DNA of 64,000 bases, from positions 1-64,000 of the forward strand of contig JACPUE010000063.1 of NCBI GenBank assembly GCA_016192425.1. Direction: 5' to 3'. This DNA comes from Burkholderiales bacterium (GTDB taxonomy: Bacteria; Pseudomonadota; Gammaproteobacteria; Burkholderiales; Burkholderiaceae_C). The notes below the pieces were generated by a model. The model saw only the letters and a list, made by a program, of their open reading frames with translations, ran no database searches and was not told the DNA's origin. The first letter of the stretch is position 1. The number at the start of each line of letters is the position of its first letter. This document shows positions 45,938 to 54,347 of the stretch, piece by piece. Position numbers and translations under genes: made by a program.

Positions 45938-46048
45938 ATGCACTGCGTTTGGGCGGTGCGCCAATTGTCTCCTCCACCTCCCTGGTGGATTCCACCCCGG
46001 GCCTTACCGCCTGGGGTTTTTTTTGTTCTCCGTGTCTTGCCGGGGTAA
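45938..46048 (+). CDS. Candidate 36-residue leader peptide, proline/tryptophan-rich
   Basis: A small frame starting at the predicted transcription start has no room for a ribosome site. It encodes MHCVWAVRQL, then SPPPPWWIPP, then RALPPGV and a hydrophobic end. The SPPPP and two PP pairs are sites where ribosomes stall unless EF-P acts. A terminator hairpin overlaps codons 20-27, so ribosome position could control termination. Alternatively the RNA is a non-coding sRNA of about 87 nt and the frame is chance. Confidence 0.35.
   Translation: MHCVWAVRQLSPPPPWWIPPRALPPGVFFVLRVLPG
45995..46024 (+). terminator. Terminator in the ilvA leader (possible attenuator)
   Basis: CCCCGGG (45995-46001) pairs with CCTGGGG (46010-46016), followed by eight T. 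It lies 83 bp before the ilvA ATG, with no gene on this strand ending nearby. A second hairpin GGTGG-ATT-CCACC (45984-45996) overlaps its 5' strand and could act as an alternative fold. Confidence 0.7.
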
Positions 46049-46106
46049 GCGCCTATGATGTGTGCCCCGCCCTGCCCCCGTCCTGGCGGATCTGTCTTTT
46101 TCTGCC

Positions 46107-47669
46107 ATGAACCAGCCCCTGACCCCCCTGGATTACCTCAAGAAGATCCTGACTGCGCGCGTCTATGACGTAGCGGTCGAATCCGGCCTGGAGCCCGCCC
46201 GCAACCTGAGCCGCCGCCTGCACAACAAGGTGCTGCTCAAGCGCGAGGACCAGCAGCCCGTGTTCAGCTTCAAGCTACGCGGCGCGTACAACAAGATGGC
46301 GCAGTTGGCGCCCGAGCAGTTGCAGCGCGGCGTGATCTGCGCCTCGGCGGGCAACCACGCCCAGGGCGTGGCCATGAGCGCGCACAGGCTGGGCACGCGC
46401 GCCGTGATCGTGATGCCCACGACCACGCCAGCCGTCAAGATCGACGCCGTGCGCGCCCTGGGCGGCGAGGTGGTGCTGCACGGCGACAGCTATTCGGATG
46501 CCTACGGCCACGCCGTGGAGTTGCAGCAGGCCCAGGGCCTGACCTTTGTGCACCCCTTTGACGACCCGGACGTGATTGCAGGCCAGGGCACGATTGCCAT
46601 GGAAATCCTGCGCCAGTTGCAGCCCCTGGGCAGCACACGCCTGGATGCGGTGTTCGTGGCCATCGGCGGGGGCGGGCTCATCAGCGGCGTGGCCAACTAC
46701 ATCAAGGCCGTGCGGCCCGAGGTGAAGGTCATCGGCGTGCAGATGAACGACTCCGACGCCATGATGCAGTCGGTGCAGGCGGGCGGGCGCGTTACGCTGC
46801 CCGATGTAGGCCTGTTCTCCGACGGCACGGCCGTCAAGCTGGTGGGCGAGGAGACCTTCCGCATCGCCAGCGGCCTGGTGGACGAGTTCATGGCCGTGGA
46901 CACCGACGCGGTGTGCGCGGCCATCAAGGACATCTTCGTGGACACGCGCAGCATCGTCGAGCCTGCGGGCGCACTGGCCGTGGCCGCCATCAAGCAGTAC
47001 GTGGCCACGCACAAGACCAAGGGCGAGACCTACGCCGCCATCCTGTGCGGCGCCAACATGAACTTCGACCGCCTGCGCTTCGTGGCCGAGCGCGCCGAGG
47101 TCGGCGAGGAGCGCGAGGCGCTGCTGGCCGTCACCATTCCCGAGGAGCGCGGGAGCTTTCGCCGCTTTTGCGAAGTGATCGGCAGCCTGCCCGGCGGGCC
47201 GCGCAACGTGACCGAGTTCAACTACCGCATCAGCGACAGCGCACGCGCCCACGTGTTCGTAGGCCTCACGGCGCACGGCAAGGGCGAATCCGACAAGATC
47301 GCCAAGAACTTTGCGCGCCATGGTTTCGAGGCGCTGGACCTCACCCACGACGAGCTGGCCAAGGAGCATTTGCGCCACTTGGTGGGTGGGCGCTCGGCGC
47401 TGGCACAGGACGAGCGGCTGCTGCGCTTCGTCTTTCCAGAGCGGCCCGGCGCGCTGCTCAAGTTCCTGAGCCTGATGCAGCCGAGCTGGAACATCTCGCT
47501 GTTCCATTACCGCAACCAGGGTGCAGACTACGGCCGCATCCTCGTGGGCCTGCAGGTGCCTGCGGGCGACGCGCAGGCGTTCGAGGCGTTTCTGGCCACC
47601 CTGGGCTACCCCTATGTGGAAGAAACCCAGAACCCAGCCTACCGCCTGTTCCTGCAGGCCCATTCTTGA
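46107..47669 (+). CDS. ilvA: Threonine dehydratase, biosynthetic (IlvA)
   Basis: IlvA (520 residues) deaminates threonine to 2-oxobutyrate, the entry to isoleucine synthesis. The PLP lysine is Lys56 in FSFKLRGAYNKM; SAGNHAQG binds substrate and GGGGLISGVA the PLP phosphate. The C-terminal region from about 330 holds two ACT-like regulatory domains (EERGSFRRFCEVIG, ERPGALLKFLSLM), so isoleucine feedback is expected. ATG at 46107 starts the typical NQPLTPLDYLKK. It sits behind a promoter-terminator leader. An R1 repeat follows its stop. Confidence 0.97.
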   Translation: MNQPLTPLDYLKKILTARVYDVAVESGLEPARNLSRRLHNKVLLKREDQQPVFSFKLRGAYNKMAQLAPEQLQRGVICASAGNHAQGVAMSAHRLGTRAVIVMPTTTPAVKIDAVRALGGEVVLHGDSYSDAYGHAVELQQAQGLTFVHPFDDPDVIAGQGTIAMEILRQLQPLGSTRLDAVFVAIGGGGLISGVANYIKAVRPEVKVIGVQMNDSDAMMQSVQAGGRVTLPDVGLFSDGTAVKLVGEETFRIASGLVDEFMAVDTDAVCAAIKDIFVDTRSIVEPAGALAVAAIKQYVATHKTKGETYAAILCGANMNFDRLRFVAERAEVGEEREALLAVTIPEERGSFRRFCEVIGSLPGGPRNVTEFNYRISDSARAHVFVGLTAHGKGESDKIAKNFARHGFEALDLTHDELAKEHLRHLVGGRSALAQDERLLRFVFPERPGALLKFLSLMQPSWNISLFHYRNQGADYGRILVGLQVPAGDAQAFEAFLATLGYPYVEETQNPAYRLFLQAHS

Positions 47670-47679
47670 TTCTTGATGG

Positions 47680-47735
47680 AATAGGCCTCTGGCGCCCGTC
47701 CATCAAGCGCAAGCAGCTATTGTTTTTATAGCATG
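47680..47735 (+). repeat. R1 dispersed repeat between ilvA and cobS
   Basis: A full R1 copy, sense to ilvA: ATAGGCCTCTGGCGCCC, then CAAGCGCAAGCAG, then the hairpin GCTATTGTTTTTATAGC. Its last bases adjoin the cobS ATG at 47733. Confidence 0.87.
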
Positions 47736-48536
47736 ACCCAAACCCTGCGCCACTACCTGCTGGCCGTGCAGTTCTTTACCCGTATACCGGTCACCGGGCG
47801 GCTGGCGCAATGGGTGGGGTACAGCCCGGCCATGCTGCGCGCCAGCAGCGCGCATTTTCCGGGCGTGGGCTGGCTGGTGGCGGCGGTGGCGGTGGCCTGC
47901 CATGCCGCCCTGATGGCCGGGCTGGGTACCGGCCCCCTGGTGCCCTGGGTGGCTGCGGTGTTCAGCACCGTGGCCACGGTGCTGGTCACCGGCGGCTTCC
48001 ACGAAGACGGCCTGGCCGACGTGGCCGACGGCCTGGGCGGCGCTGCCGAGCGCGAGCGCGCGCTGGACATCATGAAGGATTCGCGCATCGGCGCCTACGG
48101 TGCCATGGCCCTGGTGCTGGTCCTGCTGGCCAAAACCAGCCTGCTGGCGCACCTGGGCACGCAGGGCGCAGTGCCGGTGCTCGCGGCGCTGGCGGGCGGG
48201 CATGTGCTCTCGCGCTGGTGGCCGCTGCTCATCATCCGCAGCCTGCCCCATGTGGGCGATGCAGCACGCTCCAAAAGCAAGCCATTGGCCGACCAGATCA
48301 CACTCCCGGCGTTGGGCATTGGTTTTTTATGGTCCATTGGACCGCTAGCACTTGTCTGGCAAGCGCAAGGCGCTACATTTTTAATAGCATCCATAGTCCT
48401 GAGCGCGCTGGCCGCCGGCCTGATGGCACGCTGGTTTGCACGGCGGCTGCAGGGCTTTACCGGCGACTGCCTGGGCGCCACACAGCAAATCAGCGAGATC
48501 GGCTTCTACCTGGGCGCGGCACTCGCACTAAAGTGA
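47733..48536 (+). CDS. cobS: Adenosylcobinamide-GDP ribazoletransferase (cobalamin-5'-phosphate synthase)
   Basis: CobS (267 residues) joins activated cobinamide with alpha-ribazole in the last assembly step of cobalamin. It is an integral membrane enzyme. The catalytic motif GGFHEDGLADVADGLGG is at about 88-104, with IMKDSRIGAYG and the C-terminal TGDCLGATQQISE. An R1 repeat lies in frame at 48332-48392 and encodes part of a membrane segment (SIGPLALVWQAQGATFLIAS) in a region variable in the family. The ATG touches the R1 copy upstream. No cobalamin riboswitch is seen. The next gene completes the nucleotide-loop pair. Confidence 0.93.
   Translation: MTQTLRHYLLAVQFFTRIPVTGRLAQWVGYSPAMLRASSAHFPGVGWLVAAVAVACHAALMAGLGTGPLVPWVAAVFSTVATVLVTGGFHEDGLADVADGLGGAAERERALDIMKDSRIGAYGAMALVLVLLAKTSLLAHLGTQGAVPVLAALAGGHVLSRWWPLLIIRSLPHVGDAARSKSKPLADQITLPALGIGFLWSIGPLALVWQAQGATFLIASIVLSALAAGLMARWFARRLQGFTGDCLGATQQISEIGFYLGAALALK
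48332..48392 (+). repeat. R1 dispersed repeat inside cobS
   Basis: GGACCGCTAGCACTTG, then GCAAGCGCAAGGC, then the hairpin-like GCTACATTTTTAATAGC match R1 in order and spacing. It keeps the cobS frame open. Confidence 0.75.
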
Positions 48537-48538
48537 AA

Positions 48539-48706
48539 CACCCCCCTGTGGCACTTCGCGCCTTCCCCCCGCTCTCGCAGCGCTGCGCGCTGCGGGCAGG
48601 GGGACGCTCCCAGCGCGGCGGGGCGGCCCTTGCGCGGGAGCCCTGGCCTGGGGCGTGCCGGTTTCATGCGTCGCGGGTGGCTGCGCGAGCCGCCATGGAT
48701 AACTGA
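48539..48706 (+). repeat. R2 dispersed repeat after cobS
   Basis: It starts CACCCCCCTGTG 3 bp after the cobS stop. It contains CTCGCAGCGCTGCGCGCTGC and the shared GGGGCGGCCCTTGCGCG, and ends ATGGATAACTGAC. Sense to cobS. Confidence 0.85.
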
Positions 48707-48707
48707 C

Positions 48708-49274
48708 ATGGACTTCCGGCTCTGGCTCGTGCGCCACGCGCCCCCGCTGGTCGCGCCAGGGCTGTGCTACGGGCGGCTGGACCTGCCTGCCGACGCACAG
48801 GCCACGCAGGACTGCGCCCGTGCGCTGGCGGGCACCCTGCCCACCCGTGTGCTCGCCTGGCACTCACCGCTACAAAGATGCGAGCAGCTCGCGCAGGCCC
48901 TGCAAGCGCTGCGGCCTGATCTGGCACCTAAACCCGATGCCCGCCTGCAGGAGCTGGACTTTGGCACCTGGGAAGGCCAGGCCTGGAGCGCCCTGCCCCG
49001 CGCCGACATCGACGCCTGGACCGCCGACTTTGCCTGCCACCCTCCCGGCGGCGGCGAGAACCTGGCCACCATGGTGCAGCGCGTACAAGCAGCCCTGCAG
49101 GCTGCCCGCCAGCAGGCGCGGCAGGATCAAAGTGACGTGCTCTGGGTCAGCCACGCAGGCGTGGCCCGCTGCGTGCAGTGGCTGCTGCAGCACCCCACCG
49201 GCCCGTTGCCCCAGGCCCGCGAGTGGCCCCAAGAAGCGCCGACTTTTGGGCGCTGGGTGTGCTACGGTCTCTGA
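48708..49274 (+). CDS. cobC: CobC, histidine phosphatase family (alpha-ribazole phosphatase)
   Basis: A 188-residue histidine phosphatase. The catalytic motif LVRHAPP places Arg9 and His10 near the N-terminus; the second conserved pair is in WVSHAGVARC and the acid in QELDFGTWEGQ. Placed directly after cobS, it most likely removes the phosphate of alpha-ribazole or cobalamin phosphate. Start ATG at 48708 sits at the end of the R2 repeat and has only a weak upstream ribosome site. Its last 13 bases overlap the end of the convergent esterase gene. Confidence 0.87.
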   Translation: MDFRLWLVRHAPPLVAPGLCYGRLDLPADAQATQDCARALAGTLPTRVLAWHSPLQRCEQLAQALQALRPDLAPKPDARLQELDFGTWEGQAWSALPRADIDAWTADFACHPPGGGENLATMVQRVQAALQAARQQARQDQSDVLWVSHAGVARCVQWLLQHPTGPLPQAREWPQEAPTFGRWVCYGL

Positions 49275-50881
49275 CCGGCCTCGTCCTGCAGCAGATCCAG
49301 CAAGGCCGGTGCAAAACGCACACGCCAGTGGGCGTTGTCATGGCCTGCGGCATGTTCCCGGTACAGCACGCTGTAGCCCTTGGCCCGCAGCACATCGCGC
49401 AAATGGCGGTTGGTTTCCAGAATGCCTGCCTGGCCTGCACGCCCGGACTCGAACAGGCCCGCCTCCAGCAGCATGCGCACCGGGCGCACGGGCTGCTGCG
49501 CCAACTGGCGGGTCAGCCATTCAGGTTCCTCGCCCGCCATGGCGGGGGCCCACCAGAAGGAGCCGGACTGGCTCAGCACCCGCCCAAACCATTCAGGATG
49601 CTGCAGTGCCACCCAGGCCGCTGCCAGCCCGCCGTAGCTGGCGCCTGCAATCACCGTGCGCCGGGGGGCGGCGCTCAGGCCCTGGCGCGCAGCCCAGGGC
49701 ATGAGTTCCTGCGCCACAAACGCGGCCATGGCGGGGTTGGGCGGCAGCTCGGCCGAGCGCGTGCGGCCGCTGGGGTTGGCGATGAACACCGCCGCTACAG
49801 GGGCGAGCTTGCCGTCGGCCACCAGGTTGTCCAGCAGGGTGGGCACAGGCACTTCGTCCAGGTAGCGGTCGGCGTCGAACAGCACCAGCAGCACGCGCTG
49901 CGGGTTATCGCTGCGGTAGCCCGCGCTGCGGTACAGGTGGATGTCGCGCTCGTTGCACAGGTGCTGGCTGGCAAGGCGGTGCGCTTGCAGCGCGCCACGC
50001 GGCACACCAGAGCGCACGGCCAGCCAGGGCGATGCGGGCGCCTGGGGCAGTTCCAGCAGCGAGGCGGCGTTGAAGCGGTCCAGCGGCTGCGCAGGAAAGC
50101 TGCGCGGGTTGAGCGGATCGCGCTGCGCCGTGGCCAGAATCGCGCGGCGGCGCTCAGTGGGTGACAGCGTGGGCAGCTCGGGTACATCGGGCGCCAGTTG
50201 GTAGGACAGGCGGGTGCTCGTGGGCACCCGGTAGCTGCGGTACCAGATGTCCGTCTGCCCCAGGCGCTGCAGTGCGTCGTGGTCGTTGGAAGGGCCGCCC
50301 ATCAGGCGCACATTGCGCTGCGCGCCGCGCCATACAAAGGTGACCAGGCATTCGCCCGCTGCCAGTGCGGGCTGCAGGCCCTCGCACTCCACCAGCGGGG
50401 CGCCCTCGGCCTGCACGGCCTGCCAGAAGGGGGCGCTGTGCTCTGGCTGCGGCCCGGCCATCCAGGCACGCAGACGCGGGCTCTCTGGCGCAGGGGCTTG
50501 TGCCTGCGGTACAGCAGCTTGCGCGGGGATGGGCGCATCCACCTGCAGGCGGTAGCTGCCCGCCTGGGCTGCACGCACCTGCAGGGTGTAGGCCCCGCTG
50601 CGCTCGGCTGCAAACATGAAGCCCTGCTCTTCATGCACACCGCGCGCCAGAACCCGCTGGCGCTGGCCCGAGGCATCGAGCAACACCAGGCGCATGCCGC
50701 GCCCCTGCAGGGTGCCGCGCACGTAGTCGCCCGCCTGCAGGGGCAGTGCATGCCCACGGGCCTGCTGTGCAGGCAGCCTGTCTTGCGCATCCAGCCCTTG
50801 CGCCCATGCCGCATGCTCCCCCACCAAGGTCAGCAACAACACGCCCATCGCCCGCCGCAAGAATGCCTTTACCGTGGGCAT
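49262..50881 (-). CDS. Exported Fes-like siderophore esterase
   Basis: A 539-residue protein with signal peptide (1-28, ending AWAQ). A beta-rich N-terminal portion is followed by a Fes-type N-domain (VTFVWRGAQRNVRLMGG, about 190-206) and an esterase D-like catalytic domain. The nucleophile is Ser415 in AGASYGGLA, and the His is about 514 in AAGHDNAHW. Fes hydrolyses the trilactone of enterobactin-like siderophores, usually in the cytoplasm; the signal peptide here suggests periplasmic action. ATG at 50881; a GTG at 50890 is also possible. It lies 13 bp after the TonB receptor, so the two form an operon. Confidence 0.87.
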   Translation of the reverse strand: MPTVKAFLRRAMGVLLLTLVGEHAAWAQGLDAQDRLPAQQARGHALPLQAGDYVRGTLQGRGMRLVLLDASGQRQRVLARGVHEEQGFMFAAERSGAYTLQVRAAQAGSYRLQVDAPIPAQAAVPQAQAPAPESPRLRAWMAGPQPEHSAPFWQAVQAEGAPLVECEGLQPALAAGECLVTFVWRGAQRNVRLMGGPSNDHDALQRLGQTDIWYRSYRVPTSTRLSYQLAPDVPELPTLSPTERRRAILATAQRDPLNPRSFPAQPLDRFNAASLLELPQAPASPWLAVRSGVPRGALQAHRLASQHLCNERDIHLYRSAGYRSDNPQRVLLVLFDADRYLDEVPVPTLLDNLVADGKLAPVAAVFIANPSGRTRSAELPPNPAMAAFVAQELMPWAARQGLSAAPRRTVIAGASYGGLAAAWVALQHPEWFGRVLSQSGSFWWAPAMAGEEPEWLTRQLAQQPVRPVRMLLEAGLFESGRAGQAGILETNRHLRDVLRAKGYSVLYREHAAGHDNAHWRVRFAPALLDLLQDEAGQRP

Positions 50882-50894
50882 TGGCTGCACGCCC

Positions 50895-53069
50895 TCAGAA
50901 GTCGAACTGGGCGGCCAGGCTCACCGCACGCGGTGCGCCCAGGTTCACACGGCCTGCGCCCCACACGCCCTCGAAGTAGGCCTTGTTGGCCAGGTTGGTG
51001 ACCATGGCCTTGAGCACCACGGGCTGGCTACCCCAGCGCATGCTGTAGCGTGCACCCACATCCAGCGTGGTGGCCGCAGGCAGCTTGACCTTGTTGTCCC
51101 CCGTGAGCCACTGGGAGCCGGTATGGTTGACGCGGCCGGTCAGCATCAGGGCAGGCATGCCAGGCACCGTCCAGTCGGCGCCGAGGTTCAGGGCCAGGCG
51201 CGGCACACCCAGTTGGTTGAGCCCTTGGTTCACCCCCTTGACTGTGCGGGTCTGCACGGCCTCGGTGAAGGCAGCACCGCCCCATACCGACAGCGCATCG
51301 GTCATCTGGCCTGCCAGCGTCCATTCCACGCCCCGGTTGCGCTGCTCACCATCAGGCAACTGGTACTTGCCCACTTCGATCAATGCGGGCTTGGTGATCT
51401 GGAACAGCGCCACAGTCTGGGTCAGCGCGCCCTGCTGCCACTTCACCCCCAACTCTGCCTGCTTGCTCTTGTACGGCGCAAAGGACTGCCCTGCGTTCGC
51501 GTAGGTCGGCCCCACGGTGGTGCCGGGGCTCAACCCCTCCACATAGTTGCCGTAGAGCGACACCGATTCGCCCCAGGGCTTGTACACCACGCCAAGCATG
51601 GGCGTGACGGCGGTTTCCTTATACCCCGCGAGCTTTTGCTCCACCTGCTGTGCACGCAGGCCCAGCGTGAGCTGCAAGCGGCCCTGCAGCAGGGTCATGG
51701 TGTCGATGGCGCTCAGTGCGCTGAGCACATCGTCGTTGTAGTAGGTGAAGGTCGATGCCGCCGCGCCCGCTGGCATGGTGATGGGCGTGGGGTTGTAGAT
51801 GTTGCTGCGAATGGGTGCCGTGCCATTGCCCCGGCTTCCGCCCTTGTACTGCAGCAGGTTGGCCGCCAGTGTGAGGCGGTGCGCGACCGCGCCCGTGTTC
51901 CACTGCCCGCGCAGGCCCGCTTCCAGCGTGCGCGTGCTGTATTCGCCCCAGGAGTTGTAGGCCGTGCCCGTGGCATTGCCGGTGGCTGCGTCGGCAGCGG
52001 CCCAGACTGGGCGCGTGCCGTACAAGAAGCCGTCGTAGCTGTTGTCCGATGCACCCAGGGCTGCATAGCCCGTCCAGCCAGCAGCCAGCCGGGTTTCGCC
52101 ACGCAGGATCAGGCCTTGGTCGTTGGTGTTGCTGAAGACATTTTCGCCATAGAAGAAGTTGGTCGATCCATCGGGCGCACGCGGCACGGTCTGCCAGCCA
52201 TTGAGAATGACCTGCATGGGCGAGCCCTTGCGCACGCGGTTGGACATCGAATAGACATCCAGCTCCAACTTGCCGTCGTCGCCCCGGTAGTCCAGTGCAA
52301 GGTGGCCGATGCGCTTGGATTTGGTCTGGCCTTCCAGCCAGGTCTCGCCGCCGGAGAGCACGCCGTTGAAGCGCACGCCCACACGCTGCTCCTCACCCAG
52401 GCGGCGCGCCACGTCCACATGCGCCTGCACGTTCGATTGGGAGGCCAGGGTGGTAGTCAGGCGGGTCAGGGGCTTGTCGCCCGCCCGCTTGGGCACCAGG
52501 TTGATGGCACCGCCCACATCGCCCGAGGGCGGCAGGCCCATGAGCATGGCGCTGGGGCCCTTGATGAGCTCGACCCGTTCAAAAATCTCCACCGGCGTGC
52601 TTTGCCGGGACGCCAGCCCATACATGCCATTGATGGCCAGCGCGCCAGCATCGACCGAGAAGCCGCGCACGATGAAGTTCTCCACAATGTGGCCCTCATT
52701 GGTCGTGGTGCGCACCGAGGGGTCATGGCGCAACACGGCGCCCACGGTGGTGGCCTGCGTGTCGGCAATACCCTCAGCGGTGTAGGACACGGTGCTCATG
52801 GGCGCGTCCATCACGTCCACATTGCCCAGCATGCCCAGGCGCGAGCCCCGTGCCATGCGCCCGCCGGGCGCTGCCTCGGGCAAAGTGTCCACGCTGGACG
52901 CCTGTGCCTTGACAGTCACTTCTTGCAACGCCTGGGCACCGGCTGCAGCCTGTGCTGCGGCGTGACCGGCCGCGGCCCCCAGGCACACGCACAGGCAGGC
53001 ACGCGCCACCTGGCCCACGGTGAACACGGAAAAGGGATGGGCGACGCGCCCGCTGGGTTGGATTTGCAT
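50895..53069 (-). CDS. TonB-dependent siderophore receptor
   Basis: A 724-residue outer-membrane receptor. The signal peptide ends near residue 39 (AAAQA). The TonB-box-like EVTVKAQ lies at about 50-56, the plug domain contains VIRGF-type NFIVRGFSVDAG and VELIKGPSAMLMG with GGAINLVPKR, and the rest is a 22-strand barrel ending in AVSLAAQFDF (C-terminal Phe). This is the TIGR01783-type ferric siderophore group by motif. A Fur box lies at 53127-53145 before its start. It shares a transcript with the esterase. The siderophore is unknown. Confidence 0.93.
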   Translation of the reverse strand: MQIQPSGRVAHPFSVFTVGQVARACLCVCLGAAAGHAAAQAAAGAQALQEVTVKAQASSVDTLPEAAPGGRMARGSRLGMLGNVDVMDAPMSTVSYTAEGIADTQATTVGAVLRHDPSVRTTTNEGHIVENFIVRGFSVDAGALAINGMYGLASRQSTPVEIFERVELIKGPSAMLMGLPPSGDVGGAINLVPKRAGDKPLTRLTTTLASQSNVQAHVDVARRLGEEQRVGVRFNGVLSGGETWLEGQTKSKRIGHLALDYRGDDGKLELDVYSMSNRVRKGSPMQVILNGWQTVPRAPDGSTNFFYGENVFSNTNDQGLILRGETRLAAGWTGYAALGASDNSYDGFLYGTRPVWAAADAATGNATGTAYNSWGEYSTRTLEAGLRGQWNTGAVAHRLTLAANLLQYKGGSRGNGTAPIRSNIYNPTPITMPAGAAASTFTYYNDDVLSALSAIDTMTLLQGRLQLTLGLRAQQVEQKLAGYKETAVTPMLGVVYKPWGESVSLYGNYVEGLSPGTTVGPTYANAGQSFAPYKSKQAELGVKWQQGALTQTVALFQITKPALIEVGKYQLPDGEQRNRGVEWTLAGQMTDALSVWGGAAFTEAVQTRTVKGVNQGLNQLGVPRLALNLGADWTVPGMPALMLTGRVNHTGSQWLTGDNKVKLPAATTLDVGARYSMRWGSQPVVLKAMVTNLANKAYFEGVWGAGRVNLGAPRAVSLAAQFDF

Positions 53070-53126
53070 GGTGCGGTGTTGAAACGGTGAATCGGCGCGG
53101 CCACCGGCTGATCCATCAGCCTATTG

Positions 53127-53145
53127 AATGAAAGTGGTTCGCATT
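53127..53145 (-). promoter_or_regulatory. Fur box before the TonB receptor
   Basis: The 19-mer AATGAAAGTGGTTCGCATT matches the Fur dyad pattern AATGAGAAT-N-ATTCTCATT at 15 of 18 fixed positions. It lies 58 bp before the receptor start. Confidence 0.65.
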
Positions 53146-53224
53146 CACTGATCTTGGCACAGGCATGACGCCCTGGTGTTTGCACCGCCGACAAAGATGT
53201 TTGCGCCAGCACCGGCGCAGGGGC

Positions 53225-54214
53225 CTAAACCCGGCCGCGCGCCAGCTTCGGAGGCATGCCAAAGCGCCTGCGGTACGCCGTGGCAAAGTTGGCGGCACTG
53301 GTGTAGCCCGCCAGGTGCGCGGCCTGGGCAACGCTCAATCCATCGCGTTCCAGTGCGCCACGCGCGCGCTGCAAGCGCTGCTCGCGCAAAAAATCAAAAA
53401 TCGTGGTGCCATAGACAGCACGAAAGTGCTTTTGCAGCGTGTTGGCATTGGCCCCGGCCTGGCGCGCCAGGGCGTCCAGCGACGTGTCCACTGCCTGCTC
53501 GGTCTGCAGAAAATCGTGCAGCGCGCGGATGCGCCGATGCTCGTGCGGCAGCAGGCGGGCGCCCTGGGCAGGCACAGCACCGTCTGCCTGGCCCAGTTGC
53601 AACAGGCCTTCGCTGACCAGTTCCAACACCCGGCTTTCCATGTACAGGTGCAGGAAAGGCGCATTCAGGGCCGGTGCACGGACAATCTGCTCGGCCAGGG
53701 CAGCAAAGCGCGCCGTGGGCTGCCAGTGGCGCATGGCCAGGTGGCTGTGCACAAAATCGTCCACACTGCGCATGGGCTGTCCCGCCATCACTGGTTCCAG
53801 CCACTGCGCGCCCACGCACAGGCTCAGCCGCCGCGCATAGGTACCGCGGCGCGCATGGCGCTCGAACCGCTCGGCCTGCGCCAGCGACAGCAGCACGGCC
53901 TGCGGCCAGTGGCTGGCGCGCACCGCGCGGCTGCGGTCGGATGCAGCGCTGCTCAATTGCAGCTTGCGCTCACCGTAGCGCAGGTTCACCGAACCTTCCA
54001 GCAGCACGATCATGCGCAGGTTTTTCCCGATCTCACCCTGGGCCACATAGTCCTGCGTGTCGATGGCATCGTCGGCATGCAGGTGCAGGCCAGGACGCAG
54101 CGCATAGGTGCGCCGCCGGTGCTGCTCCAGGCCCGAAGCAGCATCCGTGGCGACACCTGCGGCACGAGTGGCAGATTCTGGGTGCACGGCAGCGGTGGGA
54201 TTCGGGATGGTCAT
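53225..54214 (-). CDS. AraC-family regulator of siderophore uptake (PchR-like)
   Basis: A 329-residue AraC/XylS regulator. The C-terminal DNA-binding domain (about 225-325) has both helix-turn-helices, with SLDALARQAGANANTLQKHF and SVAQAAHLAGYTSAANFATAYRRRFG. The N-terminal domain is the type found in PchR, which senses the loaded siderophore in the cytoplasm. It lies between the receptor gene (same strand) and the divergent ABC transporter operon, and probably activates both. Start ATG at 54214 chosen by family length; a frame to 54280 is open but would cut into the divergent promoter. Confidence 0.87.
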   Translation of the reverse strand: MTIPNPTAAVHPESATRAAGVATDAASGLEQHRRRTYALRPGLHLHADDAIDTQDYVAQGEIGKNLRMIVLLEGSVNLRYGERKLQLSSAASDRSRAVRASHWPQAVLLSLAQAERFERHARRGTYARRLSLCVGAQWLEPVMAGQPMRSVDDFVHSHLAMRHWQPTARFAALAEQIVRAPALNAPFLHLYMESRVLELVSEGLLQLGQADGAVPAQGARLLPHEHRRIRALHDFLQTEQAVDTSLDALARQAGANANTLQKHFRAVYGTTIFDFLREQRLQRARGALERDGLSVAQAAHLAGYTSAANFATAYRRRFGMPPKLARGRV

Positions 54215-54324
54215 CGTCCAAACGGGCCAGGAACCGCGCAGGCGGTGCAGCGCGGCCAAACAAAAAATGTGCTGCACCAAACACGCCCAGGGACGGAATG
54301 TGCGATGCTACGGCCCGTATCATA

Positions 54325-54343
54325 AATGACAATTATTCTCACC
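54325..54343 (+). promoter_or_regulatory. Fur box before the ABC transporter operon
   Basis: The 19-mer AATGACAATTATTCTCACC matches the Fur pattern at 15 of 18 fixed positions and ends 4 bp before the binding-protein ATG at 54348. It probably overlaps the promoter start. Confidence 0.75.
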
Positions 54344-54347
54344 AACA

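Noticed and set aside
45938..46048. Classical isoleucine attenuator before ilvA
   Set aside because: The leader frame has one Ile and few branched-chain codons, so the usual attenuation by charged tRNA does not fit; it is kept only as a polyproline or sRNA candidate.
47600..47740. Cobalamin riboswitch before cobS
   Set aside because: No B12-box core is visible; the gap is filled by an R1 repeat.
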